A DNA stretch of 60,351 bases from Buttiauxella izardii (GCF_003601925.1 NZ_QZWH01000029.1:1-60351); one strand, 5' to 3'; shown: positions 11,827 to 21,653, numbered from the stretch's first letter. Program-made: numbers and translations. The notes: a model not told the origin generated them from the sequence alone.

Positions 11827-12747
11827 ATGTTTAACTATTTCCTCAAACGCCTGCTGGGCCTGATTCCCACGCTGCTGATCGTGGCGGTGCTGGTGTTCCT
11901 GTTCGTCCACATGCTCCCCGGCGACCCGGCACGTTTAATCGCCGGGCCGGAAGCCGATGCCACCGTGATTGACATGGTGCGCAAACAACTGGGGCTGGAT
12001 TTACCGCTGTGGCAGCAGTTTTTGCACTACATCGGCAACATCGTGCAAGGGGATTTCGGCACCTCGATGGTGTCGCGTCGCCCGGTTTCCGAAGAAATCG
12101 CCAGCCGCTTCATGCCGACATTCTGGCTGACGATGACCAGTATGATCTGGGCGGTGATCTTCGGTTTATTCACCGGGATTATTGCCGCCGTGTGGCGCAA
12201 CCGCTGGCCAGACCGTCTCAGCATGACGATTGCGGTTTCGGGCATTTCATTCCCGGCGTTTGCCCTCGGCATGTTGCTGATGCAGGTTTTCTCCGTTGAG
12301 CTGGGCTGGTTGCCGACCGTTGGCGCGGATTCCTGGCAGCACTACGTTTTACCATCGATTACCCTCGGCGCGGCAGTGGCGGCGGTGATGGCTCGTTTTA
12401 CCCGCGCTTCGTTCGTCGATGTTTTGCAGGAAGATTACATGCGCACCGCCCGCGCCAAGGGCGTGAGCGAAACGCTGATTGTGATCAAACACGGCCTGCG
12501 CAACGCCATGATCCCCGTCGTCACCATGATGGGACTCCAGTTCGGTTTCTTGCTCGGCGGCTCGATTGTGGTCGAAAAAGTCTTTAACTGGCCAGGGCTT
12601 GGGCGCTTGCTGGTGGATTCAGTCGAAATGCGCGACTACCCGGTGATTCAGGCGGAAGTGTTGCTGTTTTCGCTGGAATTTATTGTCATCAACTTAGTGG
12701 TGGATTTGCTGTACGCCGCCATTAACCCGGCTATCAGGTACAAGTAA
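11827..12747 (+). CDS. gsiC: Glutathione ABC transporter permease GsiC
   Basis: GsiC is one of two inner-membrane permeases of the glutathione importer. The 306-residue protein has the DppB-type N terminus ([21 protein letters not shown]), about six membrane segments, and the EAA loop in the stretch [27 protein letters not shown] that contacts GsiA. The end of the gene is two bases before gsiD, consistent with co-translation. The segment upstream contains the repeat rather than a recognisable promoter. Confidence 0.96.
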   Translation: MFNYFLKRLLGLIPTLLIVAVLVFLFVHMLPGDPARLIAGPEADATVIDMVRKQLGLDLPLWQQFLHYIGNIVQGDFGTSMVSRRPVSEEIASRFMPTFWLTMTSMIWAVIFGLFTGIIAAVWRNRWPDRLSMTIAVSGISFPAFALGMLLMQVFSVELGWLPTVGADSWQHYVLPSITLGAAVAAVMARFTRASFVDVLQEDYMRTARAKGVSETLIVIKHGLRNAMIPVVTMMGLQFGFLLGGSIVVEKVFNWPGLGRLLVDSVEMRDYPVIQAEVLLFSLEFIVINLVVDLLYAAINPAIRYK

Positions 12748-12749
12748 GG

Positions 12750-13661
12750 ATGCGACTCTTTAACTGGCGACGCCAGGCGGTACTGAACGCAATGCCGATA
12801 GTTCGGCCAAACCAGGTGCGCACGCCGTGGCACGAATTTCTGCGCCGTTTACGCAAACAACCGGTGGCGATGATGGCCGGGTTATTCGTGATGTTTTTGA
12901 TTGCCATTGCCCTGATTGCGCCGTGGATTTCACCCTTCGATGCGGAAAACTATTTTGACTACGACCGGCTTAACGATGGCCCGTCGATGCTGCACTGGTT
13001 CGGTGTGGATTCCCTCGGGCGCGATATTTTTAGCCGCGTGTTAGTCGGTGCACAAATCTCGCTTGCAGCCGGGGTGTTTTCGGTACTGATCGGCGCGTTG
13101 ATTGGCACGTTCTTTGGCCTGCTGGCGGGGTATTACGAAGGCTGGTGGGACAGGGTGATTATGCGCATTTGCGACGTGCTGTTTGCCTTTCCGGGGATTT
13201 TGCTGGCGATTGCTGTTGTTGCGGTGATGGGCAGCGGCATGTCGAACGTGATTATCGCGGTGGCGATTTTCAGTATTCCCGCCTTTGCCCGCCTGGTGCG
13301 CGGCAACACGCTGGTGCTGAAACATCAGACCTTTATCGAGTCGGCGCGCAGCATTGGCGCATCGGATGCGACCATCATCTTCCGCCATATTCTGCCGGGC
13401 ACGGTTTCGTCGATTGTGGTCTATTTCACCATGCGCATCGGCACGTCGATTATTTCGGCGGCGAGTTTGTCTTTTTTAGGTTTAGGCGCACAGCCGCCGA
13501 CGCCGGAGTGGGGCGCGATGCTTAACGAAGCGCGAGCGGATATGGTGATCGCGCCGCATGTGGCTATCTTCCCGAGTCTGGCGATTTTCCTTACGGTGCT
13601 GGCATTTAATTTGCTGGGAGATGGGTTGAGGGATGCGTTGGATCCCAAGATAAAAGGGTAG
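12750..13661 (+). CDS. gsiD: Glutathione ABC transporter permease GsiD
   Basis: GsiD is the DppC-type partner permease of GsiC. The 303-residue protein has a cytosolic N-terminal extension, a first membrane helix near residues 42-62, a periplasmic loop containing [17 protein letters not shown], and the EAA loop ([21 protein letters not shown]). It is the last gene of iaaA-gsiABCD. In E. coli the c-di-GMP genes yliE and yliF follow; here only a repeat of about 150 bp separates gsiD from convergent rimO. Confidence 0.96.
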   Translation: MRLFNWRRQAVLNAMPIVRPNQVRTPWHEFLRRLRKQPVAMMAGLFVMFLIAIALIAPWISPFDAENYFDYDRLNDGPSMLHWFGVDSLGRDIFSRVLVGAQISLAAGVFSVLIGALIGTFFGLLAGYYEGWWDRVIMRICDVLFAFPGILLAIAVVAVMGSGMSNVIIAVAIFSIPAFARLVRGNTLVLKHQTFIESARSIGASDATIIFRHILPGTVSSIVVYFTMRIGTSIISAASLSFLGLGAQPPTPEWGAMLNEARADMVIAPHVAIFPSLAIFLTVLAFNLLGDGLRDALDPKIKG

Positions 13662-13670
13662 TAAAAACAA

Positions 13671-13823
13671 CCCTCACCCCGGCCCTCTCCCTGAGGGAGA
13701 GGGGGAAAACGGGACTATTCCTTCTCCCGTGGGAGAGGGGGAAAACCGAACAATTCCCTCTCCAGGGGGAGAGGGAGAAAACCGAACAATTCCCTCTCCT
13801 GGGGGAGAGGGTTAGGGTGAGGG
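13671..13823. repeat. CCCTCACCC/GGGTGAGGG repeat, four internal hairpins
   Basis: This is the longest array of the family in the window: outer arms CCCTCACCCCGG (left) and TTAGGGTGAGGG (right) enclose four CCCTCTCC/GGAGAGGG hairpins, with three spacers of which two read nearly identically (AAAACCGAACAATT). The inner arm sequences show it is in the opposite orientation (B) to the copy at 6-120. It fills the gap between the convergent gsiD and rimO genes, where E. coli carries yliE/yliF. Confidence 0.9.
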
Positions 13824-13830
13824 CGTAAAC

Positions 13831-15159
13831 TTAAACCACTGAACCCCACAGATCATACTCGTCCGCGTTTTCAACTTTCACGCGCACCACATCACCTGGT
13901 TTCAGTTTAGTTTCGCCGTTCAGATAAACCGCGCCGTCGATTTCTGGAGCATCCGCCATGCTGCGGCCAATCGCGCCTTCTTCGTCAACTTCATCCACGA
14001 TCACCAGAATTTCGCGGCCCACTTTTTCTTGCAGACGTTCAGCAGAAATCTGCTGTTGCAACTGCATGAAGCGGTTCCAGCGCTCTTCTTTCACGTCTTC
14101 CGGCACCGGATCGGCCAGTTCGTTAGCGGTCGCACCTTCAACCGGGCTGAACTTGAAGCAGCCGACGCGATCCAGACGCGCTTCTTTCAGGAAGTCGAGC
14201 AGCATCTGGAAGTCTTCTTCGGTTTCGCCTGGGAAGCCGACAATAAAGGTGGAACGCAGCGTTAAGTCCGGGCAGATTTCACGCCACTGCTTAATGCGCT
14301 GCAACTGGCGATCCACGCTACCAGGGCGCTTCATCAACTTCAGAATGCGCGGGCTGGCGTGCTGCAATGGGATATCCAGATACGGCAGGATTTTGCCTTC
14401 CGCCATTAAAGGAATCACATCGTCAACGTGCGGATACGGGTAAACGTAGTGCAGACGCGTCCAGACGCCGAGTTTGGAAAGCTGCTCGCACAGGCTGACC
14501 ATGCTGGTTTTCACCGGCTCGCCGTTGTAGAAACCGGTGCGGTGCTTAACGTCCACGCCGTAAGCGGAAGTATCCTGCGAGATAACCAGCAGCTCTTTCA
14601 CGCCCGCATCAACCAGACGTTTGGCTTCAGAAAGCACATCGCCAATTGGGCGGCTGTCCAAATCACCACGCATGGATGGGATGATGCAGAACGTGCAACG
14701 GTGGTTGCAGCCTTCGGAAATTTTCAGGTAAGCGTAGTGACGTGGAGTCAGCTTCACGCCTTGTTCCGGCACCAGGCTCAGGAACGGGTTATGTTTTGGT
14801 TTTGGCACATAGTGGTGAACGTGCTGCAAAACCTGCTCGTAGCTGTGCGGGCCAGTGATTTCCAGAACTTTAGGGTGCACTTCGCGGATTTGATCTTCTT
14901 TGGCCCCTAAGCAGCCGGTCACAATCACTTTGCCATTTTCGTTCAGCGCTTCGCCGATAGCCTCAAGCGACTCTTGTACGGCGCTGTCGATAAAGCCACA
15001 GGTGTTAACGATAACCATATCGGCATCATCATAGCTAGGCACTACATCGTAACCTTCGGTGCGCAGCTCAGTCAGGATCCGTTCAGAATCAACGAGGTTT
15101 TTTGGGCAGCCGAGGGAGACAAAGCCAATACGGGGTTGTTGCATACGGGTCACGCTCAC
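13831..15159 (-). CDS. rimO: Ribosomal protein S12 methylthiotransferase RimO
   Basis: RimO is a radical-SAM enzyme that methylthiolates an aspartate of ribosomal protein S12. The 442-residue protein has the N-terminal UPF0004 domain with cluster cysteines Cys18, Cys54 and Cys83, the radical-SAM motif CNHRCTFC with Cys151, Cys155 and Cys158, and a C-terminal TRAM domain. Length equals the E. coli protein within one residue. It is monocistronic here, convergent with gsiD and divergent from a lipoprotein gene. Confidence 0.96.
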   Translation of the reverse strand: MSVTRMQQPRIGFVSLGCPKNLVDSERILTELRTEGYDVVPSYDDADMVIVNTCGFIDSAVQESLEAIGEALNENGKVIVTGCLGAKEDQIREVHPKVLEITGPHSYEQVLQHVHHYVPKPKHNPFLSLVPEQGVKLTPRHYAYLKISEGCNHRCTFCIIPSMRGDLDSRPIGDVLSEAKRLVDAGVKELLVISQDTSAYGVDVKHRTGFYNGEPVKTSMVSLCEQLSKLGVWTRLHYVYPYPHVDDVIPLMAEGKILPYLDIPLQHASPRILKLMKRPGSVDRQLQRIKQWREICPDLTLRSTFIVGFPGETEEDFQMLLDFLKEARLDRVGCFKFSPVEGATANELADPVPEDVKEERWNRFMQLQQQISAERLQEKVGREILVIVDEVDEEGAIGRSMADAPEIDGAVYLNGETKLKPGDVVRVKVENADEYDLWGSVV

Positions 15160-15351
15160 AAAGTAAACAGAAAATAAAAACCGGGCGATTCTACACGGGT
15201 TTTGGATGTGGCTCTACTGGTTGTTTTTTTCGGCGCACAAATGAAATTTCAGAATCATCACGTCGCCTTAGTTTTTGCTTACCTTTGGCGCAGGCTCTAT
15301 TATCTTTCCCGCCTTGTTTATTCTTAACGTCCCGCTTAAAGAGATAATCAC

Positions 15352-15660
15352 ATGATGAGAAAAATTATAGCCCTTTCCGGGATGCTGGCCGGTGCCTTGC
15401 TGTTATCCGGCTGCAACATTATTCCTACGCCGCTGAACACCCCGCCAGCCACGGCGCAGAAGTTTGTTTGTGGTGGCGAGAAACTGGCAATCGATGGCGA
15501 TTATGCCTGGTACAACGGCGACCGTTATTCCTACCAACGTATGAGCGGCGGACAGGCGTTTTACCGCTACCACAGCAGCAATTTCGGCCTGAAGAAAGTC
15601 GGTGAAAACCGCACGATGTTCATCGGCCTCGATGCCAAGCCTTGTGTGGCGGCGAACTAA
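15352..15660 (+). CDS. Small lipoprotein of unknown function
   Basis: The 102-residue product starts with a lipoprotein signal peptide ending in the lipobox LLSGC (cysteine at residue 21), so it should be acylated and held in the membrane facing the periplasm. The mature part has two further cysteines (in KFVCGGEKL and AKPCVAAN) that could form one disulfide, and is rich in tyrosine and glycine. It faintly resembles the small disulfide-bonded MliC/PliC lysozyme-inhibitor folds, but I do not recognise the family. The next gene starts immediately after its stop codon in the same reading frame. No equivalent is known to me at this place in E. coli. Confidence 0.7.
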   Translation: MMRKIIALSGMLAGALLLSGCNIIPTPLNTPPATAQKFVCGGEKLAIDGDYAWYNGDRYSYQRMSGGQAFYRYHSSNFGLKKVGENRTMFIGLDAKPCVAAN

Positions 15661-16872
15661 TTGAAGAATCCACACCGTTGCCTTAGTACGCTGCTGCTCA
15701 GTTTTACGCTGGCGGGGTGTGGAACGTTGTCGAACGTCGCGCCCGAAGCCGAAGTGCCGCAAAAAGCACAGCGAGTTTGTGGTGCAACGGAGCCACGCGA
15801 TATCAACCAGTGGCTTCCCGCCATGGTTGAGCAGCAATCCCCCGCGATGGTGGTTGGGGTGATAGACGCCAGCGGGCAGCGCCATTACTGGCATTTTGGC
15901 GTCACTGATAACGAGCATCAATTCCCGGTTGATGAACATACGCTATTTGCCGTTGGCTCGCTCAGTAAAGGCATGACCGCTGAAGCGACGGCAGTACTGG
16001 TGACGCAAGGGCGTTTGCATTGGACGGATACCCTTGAAACATTGTTGCCACCGTCGGTGCCATTAAGTGCTGACGCGAAAAAAATCACCTTGCTGCAGCT
16101 GGTTACGCACACTTCCGGTTTGCCACGGCAGAATATGGATTTGCCGATGCTGACTGCATTTATTCGTTATCTCGGCAACGGCGAGAATTTTTACGCCCAT
16201 CTTGATAGCGACGATGTGGTCGCCGATCTGGCTGATTTCGCAAAACCTTCCGGCAATGAGCCGCGTTATTCCAACCTCGGTTATGCTGTGCTGGATTACG
16301 TGCTGAGTTACCAGACCGGGCAACGCGCCGATCAACTGGTTCAGTCGCTGATTTTTGATCCACTGAAGCTGCAAAACAGCAGTTTTACGCCACAGAAATT
16401 AAGAAGTTATCCTCAGCGCGCCATTGGTCATGCGGGGAGTCAGCCTAAATTTGTTCCGCGTGGGCAAGTGGTGCCGGACTGGCAGTTTTCCGGCAACATG
16501 CTTGGCGCGGGAGGGTTGTACACCGACACCGCGGATTTGCTGACGTATGCCGCCGCCCATCTGGATAACACCGGCGATAACACGCTGGATAAAGCGATTG
16601 ACGATACGATGCGCGTCTATTACCCACGCGACAAAGAAGCCGCCAATATCGCCTGGGTGACGGACACGTATGGCGAGCAGTCCATCACTTATCAGGTCGG
16701 GTATATCGGCGGTTACTCCAGTTATATTGGTATTGATCGGGTGAATCACTTTGCGGTGGTGGTACTGCAAAATAGCTTCACCTGGCAAAATAACCTTGGG
16801 CACAGTGTGTTACGGCAAATGCTTGAAGAGAAGAACCAGGCCGCGACCTGTCGGGTCGTCACCGCTGCGTAA
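15661..16872 (+). CDS. Serine hydrolase lipoprotein of the class C beta-lactamase family
   Basis: This 403-residue protein belongs to the penicillin-binding-protein-like serine hydrolases. It shows the SxxK motif as Ser100-Leu-Ser-Lys103, the YxN motif as Tyr203-Ser-Asn205, and a conserved VTHTSGLP segment. A lipobox LAGC puts the acylated cysteine at residue 20, so it is membrane-anchored in the periplasm, where it could act as an esterase, peptidase or carboxypeptidase; resistance to beta-lactams cannot be inferred. The start is a TTG directly adjoining the TAA of the preceding lipoprotein gene. No ATG in a suitable position would keep the signal peptide, and expression likely depends on coupling to the upstream gene. 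Confidence 0.85.
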   Translation: MKNPHRCLSTLLLSFTLAGCGTLSNVAPEAEVPQKAQRVCGATEPRDINQWLPAMVEQQSPAMVVGVIDASGQRHYWHFGVTDNEHQFPVDEHTLFAVGSLSKGMTAEATAVLVTQGRLHWTDTLETLLPPSVPLSADAKKITLLQLVTHTSGLPRQNMDLPMLTAFIRYLGNGENFYAHLDSDDVVADLADFAKPSGNEPRYSNLGYAVLDYVLSYQTGQRADQLVQSLIFDPLKLQNSSFTPQKLRSYPQRAIGHAGSQPKFVPRGQVVPDWQFSGNMLGAGGLYTDTADLLTYAAAHLDNTGDNTLDKAIDDTMRVYYPRDKEAANIAWVTDTYGEQSITYQVGYIGGYSSYIGIDRVNHFAVVVLQNSFTWQNNLGHSVLRQMLEEKNQAATCRVVTAA

Positions 16873-17014
16873 CGCCTTGTTTCACGCCGACTGTTAGCAA
16901 TTGTAAAGCTTGTTGCCGGGGATCAAAAAACTCGGCAAAAATTCCAGGTCAGATTAAAATTTATCCATACTATAAGTGTGTGTTATTGATTCAAACCACA
17001 CGGAGGGTAAATGT

Positions 17015-17398
17015 ATGACTGGGGAGCCACTCAAACGCGATCTCTTGAAAAAGATGATTATCGCCAAAATAGACATCGCCGCTTATCTTTGTATGAGAAA
17101 AGCGAAAGGCTATATGTCTGTGGTTGAAACTGAGCATCTGCGCGATAACTTGTTCGATTTGTCGAACGAGTATCGTGAGAAGTCGTTACGCCTCAAATCG
17201 CATCTTGCGCTGCAAGAAATCGAAACGCTGAATCAAGGAATGAGCGCGGTATGCTCTGCTGCCGTCTGCCTGATGACCGGGCGTCACGATTGCCCGCAAT
17301 ATATCGCCGTCGATGCCGAAAAACTGGAAAGTTGCTTGTCTCAGCTTTCTGCCAGCCTGAAAGATATTATGGGCCACCAACTGGCGGTAGAAACCTGA
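17015..17398 (+). CDS. bssR: Biofilm regulator BssR
   Basis: The 127-residue protein has the same length as E. coli BssR (YliH) and shares the segments RKAKGYMSV, HLRDN, KSLRL and AAVCLM with it. BssR influences biofilm formation, indole and autoinducer-2 uptake genes in E. coli, but its molecular action is unclear. The ATG at 17015 was chosen because GGAGGG lies seven bases upstream; the frame open from 16976 would add 13 residues without support. A likely promoter with TACTATA lies around 16965-16975. A GAAA-tetraloop hairpin follows the stop codon. Confidence 0.9.
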   Translation: MTGEPLKRDLLKKMIIAKIDIAAYLCMRKAKGYMSVVETEHLRDNLFDLSNEYREKSLRLKSHLALQEIETLNQGMSAVCSAAVCLMTGRHDCPQYIAVDAEKLESCLSQLSASLKDIMGHQLAVET

Positions 17399-17402
17399 TA
17401 TC

Positions 17403-17436
17403 AGGGGGAGGAAACTCCCCCTTGTTCAAGTTTTTG
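17403..17436 (+). terminator. Rho-independent terminator after bssR
   Basis: A perfect 8-bp stem AGGGGGAG / CTCCCCCT (17403-17410 and 17415-17422) closed by a GAAA tetraloop starts four bases after the bssR stop and is followed by a T-rich run (TTGTTCAAGTTTTTG). Confidence 0.8.
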
Positions 17437-17470
17437 TAAAATTCTCATCCCCCCATTTATGGACGACTAA

Positions 17471-17494
17471 CCTTATCGGGTAACCGATAAGGAG
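17471..17494 (+). promoter_or_regulatory. Leader hairpin overlapping the yliI ribosome-binding site
   Basis: CCTTATCGG (17471-17479) and CCGATAAGG (17484-17492) form a perfect 9-bp stem with a GTAA loop. The right arm contains the first bases of the AAGGAG ribosome-binding site (17489-17494) of yliI, whose ATG is at 17501. The element could be a DNA operator or an RNA structure that hides the ribosome-binding site. Confidence 0.55.
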
Positions 17495-17500
17495 AAGGCT

Positions 17501-18637
17501 ATGTCACGGTCCGGACTCAATTCACTCATCACCGCCACATTGCTCCTTTCAGCAAGCTGGACTTATGCCGCTGAAGTGAAAGTCGATGTGTTGCAAAGCA
17601 AGCTCGATCACCCCTGGTCATTGGCATTTTTGCCAGAGAATAAAGGCATGCTGATTACGCTGCGTGACGGGCAGTTACGCCGCTGGCAGCCTGGCGAGGG
17701 CTTAGGCGACCCGATTGTCGGCGTGCCAAAAGTCTGGGCGCATGGGCAGGGCGGATTGCTGGATGTGGTGCTGGCTCCGGATTTTGAACAAAGCCGCCGC
17801 GTCTGGCTAAGTTTCGCGGAAGCGAATAGCGATGATAAAGCGGGCACCGCCGTCGGCTACGGCACCTTGAGCAGCAATATGGAACGGCTGGAAAACTTCA
17901 AAGTCGTCTTCCGCCAGACGCCAAAACTTTCCACCGGCAATCACTTTGGCGGGCGCATGGTGTTTGATGGCAAAGGCTATCTGTTTATCGCGCTCGGTGA
18001 AAACAATCAGCGTTCAACCGCCCAGGACATGGACAAACTGCAAGGCAAACTGGTGCGCCTGACCGAAAACGGCGAGGTGCCGCCGGATAACCCGTTTGCG
18101 GGCAAGCAGGGTGTTCGCAGTGAAATCTGGTCTTATGGGCATCGTAATCCGCAGGGCATGGCGCTTAATCCGGCTAACGGCGAGTTGTGGCTTAATGAAC
18201 ACGGGCCGAAAGGCGGCGATGAAATTAACGTCGCGCAGCCGGGTAAAAACTACGGCTGGCCGCTGGCGACGTGGGGCATTAATTACAGCGGGTTGCCGAT
18301 ACCGGAAGCGAAAGGAGAAATTGTTGAGGGTACCGAACAGCCGATTTATTACTGGAAAGTTTCTCCGGCGGTGAGCGGCATGGCGTTCTATAACAGCGAT
18401 AAATTCCCGCAGTGGAAAGGGAAGCTGTTTATTGGCGCGCTAAAAGAGAAGAACCTGATTGAGTTGACGCTGAACGGCGATAAAGTCACGGAGCAGAAGC
18501 GTTTGCTTGACGACCACGGCGAGCGGATCCGCGATGTGCGCGTCGGCCCGGACGGTTATCTGTATGTCCTGACCGACGAATCAGATGGGCAATTGTTGAA
18601 GATCAGCCCATCCCAGAATGATGACAACGCGAAATAA
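17501..18637 (+). CDS. yliI: PQQ-dependent aldose sugar dehydrogenase YliI
   Basis: YliI (Asd) is a soluble periplasmic six-bladed beta-propeller that oxidises aldoses with pyrroloquinoline quinone. The 378-residue precursor has a Sec signal peptide (cleavage after TYA near residue 24), followed by DHPWSLAFLPE, the NHFGGRMVFDGKGYLFI and YGHRNPQG segments that line the cofactor site, and ELWLNEHGPKGGDEIN. E. coli YliI has 371 residues. As no pqq synthesis genes are in the window, the enzyme may need external PQQ. It follows bssR as in E. coli. Confidence 0.93.
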   Translation: MSRSGLNSLITATLLLSASWTYAAEVKVDVLQSKLDHPWSLAFLPENKGMLITLRDGQLRRWQPGEGLGDPIVGVPKVWAHGQGGLLDVVLAPDFEQSRRVWLSFAEANSDDKAGTAVGYGTLSSNMERLENFKVVFRQTPKLSTGNHFGGRMVFDGKGYLFIALGENNQRSTAQDMDKLQGKLVRLTENGEVPPDNPFAGKQGVRSEIWSYGHRNPQGMALNPANGELWLNEHGPKGGDEINVAQPGKNYGWPLATWGINYSGLPIPEAKGEIVEGTEQPIYYWKVSPAVSGMAFYNSDKFPQWKGKLFIGALKEKNLIELTLNGDKVTEQKRLLDDHGERIRDVRVGPDGYLYVLTDESDGQLLKISPSQNDDNAK

Positions 18638-18646
18638 ACGGGTTTT

Positions 18647-18735
18647 GTAGGGTGGATAAGCGCTAGCGTCATCCACCATTTGCGCCTGTCATGGCAGGTG
18701 AAAGTGTCGGATGACGCTGCGCTTATCCGACCTAC
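18647..18735. repeat. REP/BIME-type palindromic element
   Basis: Two REP-like units face each other: GTAGGGTGGATAAGCGC at the left end and GCGCTTATCCGACCTAC at the right, each with an inner GCGTCATCC or GGATGACGC. The element fills the gap between the convergent yliI and gstB genes and could protect 3' ends or stop transcription. Confidence 0.88.
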
Positions 18736-18746
18736 GGAACGAGTGA

Positions 18747-19373
18747 TTAGCTTAAGGGAATCATGACGATTTTCTTGAACGCCGTGCGCTGGGTCAGTTG
18801 CTGATACCAGCGTCGTAGGTTCGGAAAATCATTCCATTGCACATCAAGATTGAGCAGGTTGTAAACGCTCGGGGCAAGGGCGATATCCGCCACGCTGAAC
18901 GCATCGCCTCCCAGCCATTTTTGCTTCGCCAGCTCCGCTTCCACGATGGCAAACAGCGTGTTGCATTGCGCGATACTGTCGTCGATAAGCTTTTGGCTGC
19001 GCTCTTCCGGCGCAATACGCACCAGGCTGAAAAACACGCCGCGATGCGGGCCAGCAAGCGTTGTGCCTGCCCAGTCCATCCACTTTTCACCGCGCGCACG
19101 AGTCGCAGGGTCGGCAATCCACAGCGTCTCTTTGCCATACTGCGCGGCAAGATAACGCACGATGGTATTGGATTCCCATAACGTCAGGTCGGTGGCGTCG
19201 TCGTGAATACATGGCACCAGCGCATTGGGGTTCATTGCCAGATATTCAGCATCGTGGGTTTTACCAAATTTCCCGCCCGCCGGAACCGATTGATACGCCA
19301 CGCCTAATTCTTCCAGACACCACAACACTTTTTTCACATTCGTCGAATTATCTCTGCCCCAAACTGTGATCAT
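18747..19373 (-). CDS. gstB: Glutathione S-transferase GstB
   Basis: The 208-residue protein equals E. coli GstB (YliJ) in length and has an N-terminal thioredoxin-like glutathione-binding domain ([30 protein letters not shown] around residues 66-77) and an all-helical C-terminal domain. GST enzymes conjugate glutathione to electrophiles in the cytosol. It sits next to the periplasmic dehydrogenase gene yliI, as in E. coli, and near the glutathione importer genes. It faces dacC across a 250-bp gap that should hold both promoters. Confidence 0.94.
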   Translation of the reverse strand: MITVWGRDNSTNVKKVLWCLEELGVAYQSVPAGGKFGKTHDAEYLAMNPNALVPCIHDDATDLTLWESNTIVRYLAAQYGKETLWIADPATRARGEKWMDWAGTTLAGPHRGVFFSLVRIAPEERSQKLIDDSIAQCNTLFAIVEAELAKQKWLGGDAFSVADIALAPSVYNLLNLDVQWNDFPNLRRWYQQLTQRTAFKKIVMIPLS

Positions 19374-19623
19374 TTTGTTTCCTCTGTACGTGGGTTTGCA
19401 CCCCAGTATGCCGTGGGCTGATGAAGAAAACAGCAGTGAACATCAACGGCAGGTAAAAAACTCATCAACGTGGCGGCAAGTCGCGCAGTTATCGAATAAA
19501 CTTAAAAAACTTTACCAACGTTATGTTTCATTAAGATGTTTCCCGCGATAGCTTACTGGCAACTTGAAACATTAAGTCACGGCGCGCGTCGTCACTTTTA
19601 TAGAATGGATACTGGGTGGTGTT

Positions 19624-20832
19624 ATGAAAACTTTGCAAATCCCTGCTTCGCTTCGAGCATTACTGGCGGGTACGACCCTGCTGTTGGTGGCCGCGCCTGC
19701 GGTTAGTGCGGAACAACAGACTGCTGATGCACCGCAAGTTGATGCTAAGGCCTGGATCTTAATGGATTATGCCAGCGGTAAAGTGTTGGCCGAAGGGAAT
19801 GCCGATTCGCAACTTGATCCGGCGAGTCTGACCAAATTGATGACCAGTTACGTGGTCGGGCAGGCGCTCAAAGCCGATAAAATCAAACTGACCGATATGG
19901 TCACCATTGGCAAAGATGCGTGGGCTACCGGCAACCCGGCGCTGCGCGGTTCATCGCTGATGTTCTTAAAACCGGGCGATAAAGTCTCGGTTGAAGACCT
20001 GAACAAAGGCGTGATTATTCAGTCAGGTAACGACGCCAGCATTGCGATTGCCGATTACGTCGCGGGCAGCCAGGACTCGTTCGTTAGCCTGATGAACAAC
20101 TACGCGCAAAAGCTGAACCTCACTAACACCACCTTCAAAACCGTCCACGGCCTGGATGCGCCAGGGCAGTTCAGTACCGCGCGCGACATGGCGCTGCTGG
20201 GCAAAGCGTTGATTCACGATGTGCCGGAAGAGTACGCCATCCATAAAGAGAAAGAGTTCACCTTTAATAACATCAAGCAGCCGAACCGTAACCGCTTGCT
20301 GTGGAGCTCAAACCTTAACGTCGATGGCATGAAAACCGGCACCACTACCGGCGCGGGTTACAACCTGGTCGCATCAGCAACCTCCGGCGACATGCGTTTG
20401 ATTTCCGTGGTGCTGGGCACCAAAACCGACCGCATTCGTTTTAATGAAAGTGAAAAACTGCTGACGTGGGGCTTCCGCTTCTTTGAAACCGTCACGCCAA
20501 TTAAACCAGACGCCACGTTTGTGACCCAGCGCGTGTGGTTTGGGGATAAAAGCGAAGTGAATCTGGGGGCGGGCGAAGGTGGCTCGGTCACGATTCCTCG
20601 CGGCCAGTTGAAAAACCTGAAAGCGAGCTACTCCCTGACCGAACCACAACTTACCGCGCCGCTGAAGAAAGGCCAGGTGGTTGGCACCATCGACTTCCAG
20701 CTTAACGGTAAGTCCATCGAACAGCGCCCATTGATGGTGATGGAAGCGGTGGACGAGGGCGGTTTCTTCAGCCGGATGTGGGATTTCGTGATGATGAAAT
20801 TCCACTCCTGGTTCGGCAGCTGGTTCTCTTAA
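19624..20832 (+). CDS. dacC: D-alanyl-D-alanine carboxypeptidase DacC (PBP6)
   Basis: DacC trims the terminal D-Ala from peptidoglycan pentapeptides in the periplasm. The 402-residue precursor has a signal peptide ending near VSA (residue 29), the SLTK motif (Ser68-Lys71), SGN (134-136) and KTG (237-239), then a C-terminal beta domain and a terminal amphipathic helix rich in Trp and Phe that anchors it to the inner membrane. E. coli DacC has 400 residues. Its TAA directly abuts the convergent deoR stop codon with no intergenic base. Confidence 0.96.
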   Translation: MKTLQIPASLRALLAGTTLLLVAAPAVSAEQQTADAPQVDAKAWILMDYASGKVLAEGNADSQLDPASLTKLMTSYVVGQALKADKIKLTDMVTIGKDAWATGNPALRGSSLMFLKPGDKVSVEDLNKGVIIQSGNDASIAIADYVAGSQDSFVSLMNNYAQKLNLTNTTFKTVHGLDAPGQFSTARDMALLGKALIHDVPEEYAIHKEKEFTFNNIKQPNRNRLLWSSNLNVDGMKTGTTTGAGYNLVASATSGDMRLISVVLGTKTDRIRFNESEKLLTWGFRFFETVTPIKPDATFVTQRVWFGDKSEVNLGAGEGGSVTIPRGQLKNLKASYSLTEPQLTAPLKKGQVVGTIDFQLNGKSIEQRPLMVMEAVDEGGFFSRMWDFVMMKFHSWFGSWFS

Positions 20833-21597
20833 TTACCACTCAATCTGAATATTCTCCGACGCGGCAAATTCAACAAACGCCGCGTCGGGTTTTTCATCAC
20901 TGATAATCAAATCAAAGGCAGAAAGCGGCCCCATACAAGCTGCGCGAACTTTGCCGAATTTACTGCTATCCACCACCAGCACACGCTGCTGTGCCATCGC
21001 TAATGCCCAGTGTTTGACCGGCAACTCATCGAGATTAAAACAAGTCGCACCGTGACGCGGGTGAATACCTGCCGCTGAGAAAAAGGCGATATCCGGGCAG
21101 AAGTTATTCAGGCATTCCTGGAAATTAATCGGCTTGAAAATCGCATTGCTGGCGTGAAACTCGCCGCCGCTTAAAATCACGCGGCAGCCGGGTTTATCCT
21201 GCAACGCCAGAAAGGTGTTTAACGAGTAACACACGCCGGTAAATTCCAGATCATCATCCAGCGCTTCAATGATGTAAGGCGTGGTGGTGCCGCAATCAAA
21301 AAACACCGTCTGATGTGGCCGAACCATGGCTGCGGCGAGGCGCGCCGCATGGCGTTTTTCTTCAATACGACGGGTTTTCTGGTCACTTAACAGATAGTGG
21401 TTAGCGGTGACGCTGCGCGGTTCAAGAACCACATAACCCCCAAGCAACACCACCGGCCCCGGTTCGTTACTCAAGTCTCGTCGAATCGTCATTTCAGAAA
21501 CGCCCAGCAAGGCGGACGCTTCTTTAAGGTGAATTTTGTCGCTGCGTTTAAGCGCCTGAATCAGGCGGCTGATGCGTTCGTCGCGCCGGGTTTCCAT
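20833..21597 (-). CDS. deoR: Deoxyribonucleoside operon repressor DeoR
   Basis: DeoR represses the deo operon and nupG in E. coli and responds to deoxyribose-5-phosphate. The protein (254 residues from the ATG at 21597, start METRRDERI as in E. coli) has the DeoR-family HTH (LKEASALLGVSEMTIRRDL) and the C-terminal sugar-phosphate-binding domain with FFDCGTTTPYIIEAL and the CFNLDELPVKHWALAMAQ block. Two extra residues follow the RSV position relative to E. coli. An ATG at 21606 would add three unsupported residues. The gene is convergent with and abuts dacC. Confidence 0.94.
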   Translation of the reverse strand: METRRDERISRLIQALKRSDKIHLKEASALLGVSEMTIRRDLSNEPGPVVLLGGYVVLEPRSVTANHYLLSDQKTRRIEEKRHAARLAAAMVRPHQTVFFDCGTTTPYIIEALDDDLEFTGVCYSLNTFLALQDKPGCRVILSGGEFHASNAIFKPINFQECLNNFCPDIAFFSAAGIHPRHGATCFNLDELPVKHWALAMAQQRVLVVDSSKFGKVRAACMGPLSAFDLIISDEKPDAAFVEFAASENIQIEW

Positions 21598-21621
21598 AGT
21601 GAGCAACTAAACCTTTTTATT

Positions 21622-21653
21622 CCCTCTCCTGGGGGAGAGGGTTGGGGTGAGGG
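21622..21653. repeat. Half copy of the GGGTGAGGG repeat
   Basis: Only one internal hairpin (CCCTCTCC/GGAGAGGG) and the right arm GGGGTGAGGG are present; the left CCCTCACCC arm is missing. It lies between deoR and ybjG, both on the minus strand. In E. coli these two genes are also neighbours. Confidence 0.8.

Noticed and set aside
13671-13823. CRISPR array
   Set aside because: The repeated units are palindromic hairpins with near-identical short spacers and unequal lengths, with no cas genes; it fits an interspersed palindromic repeat.
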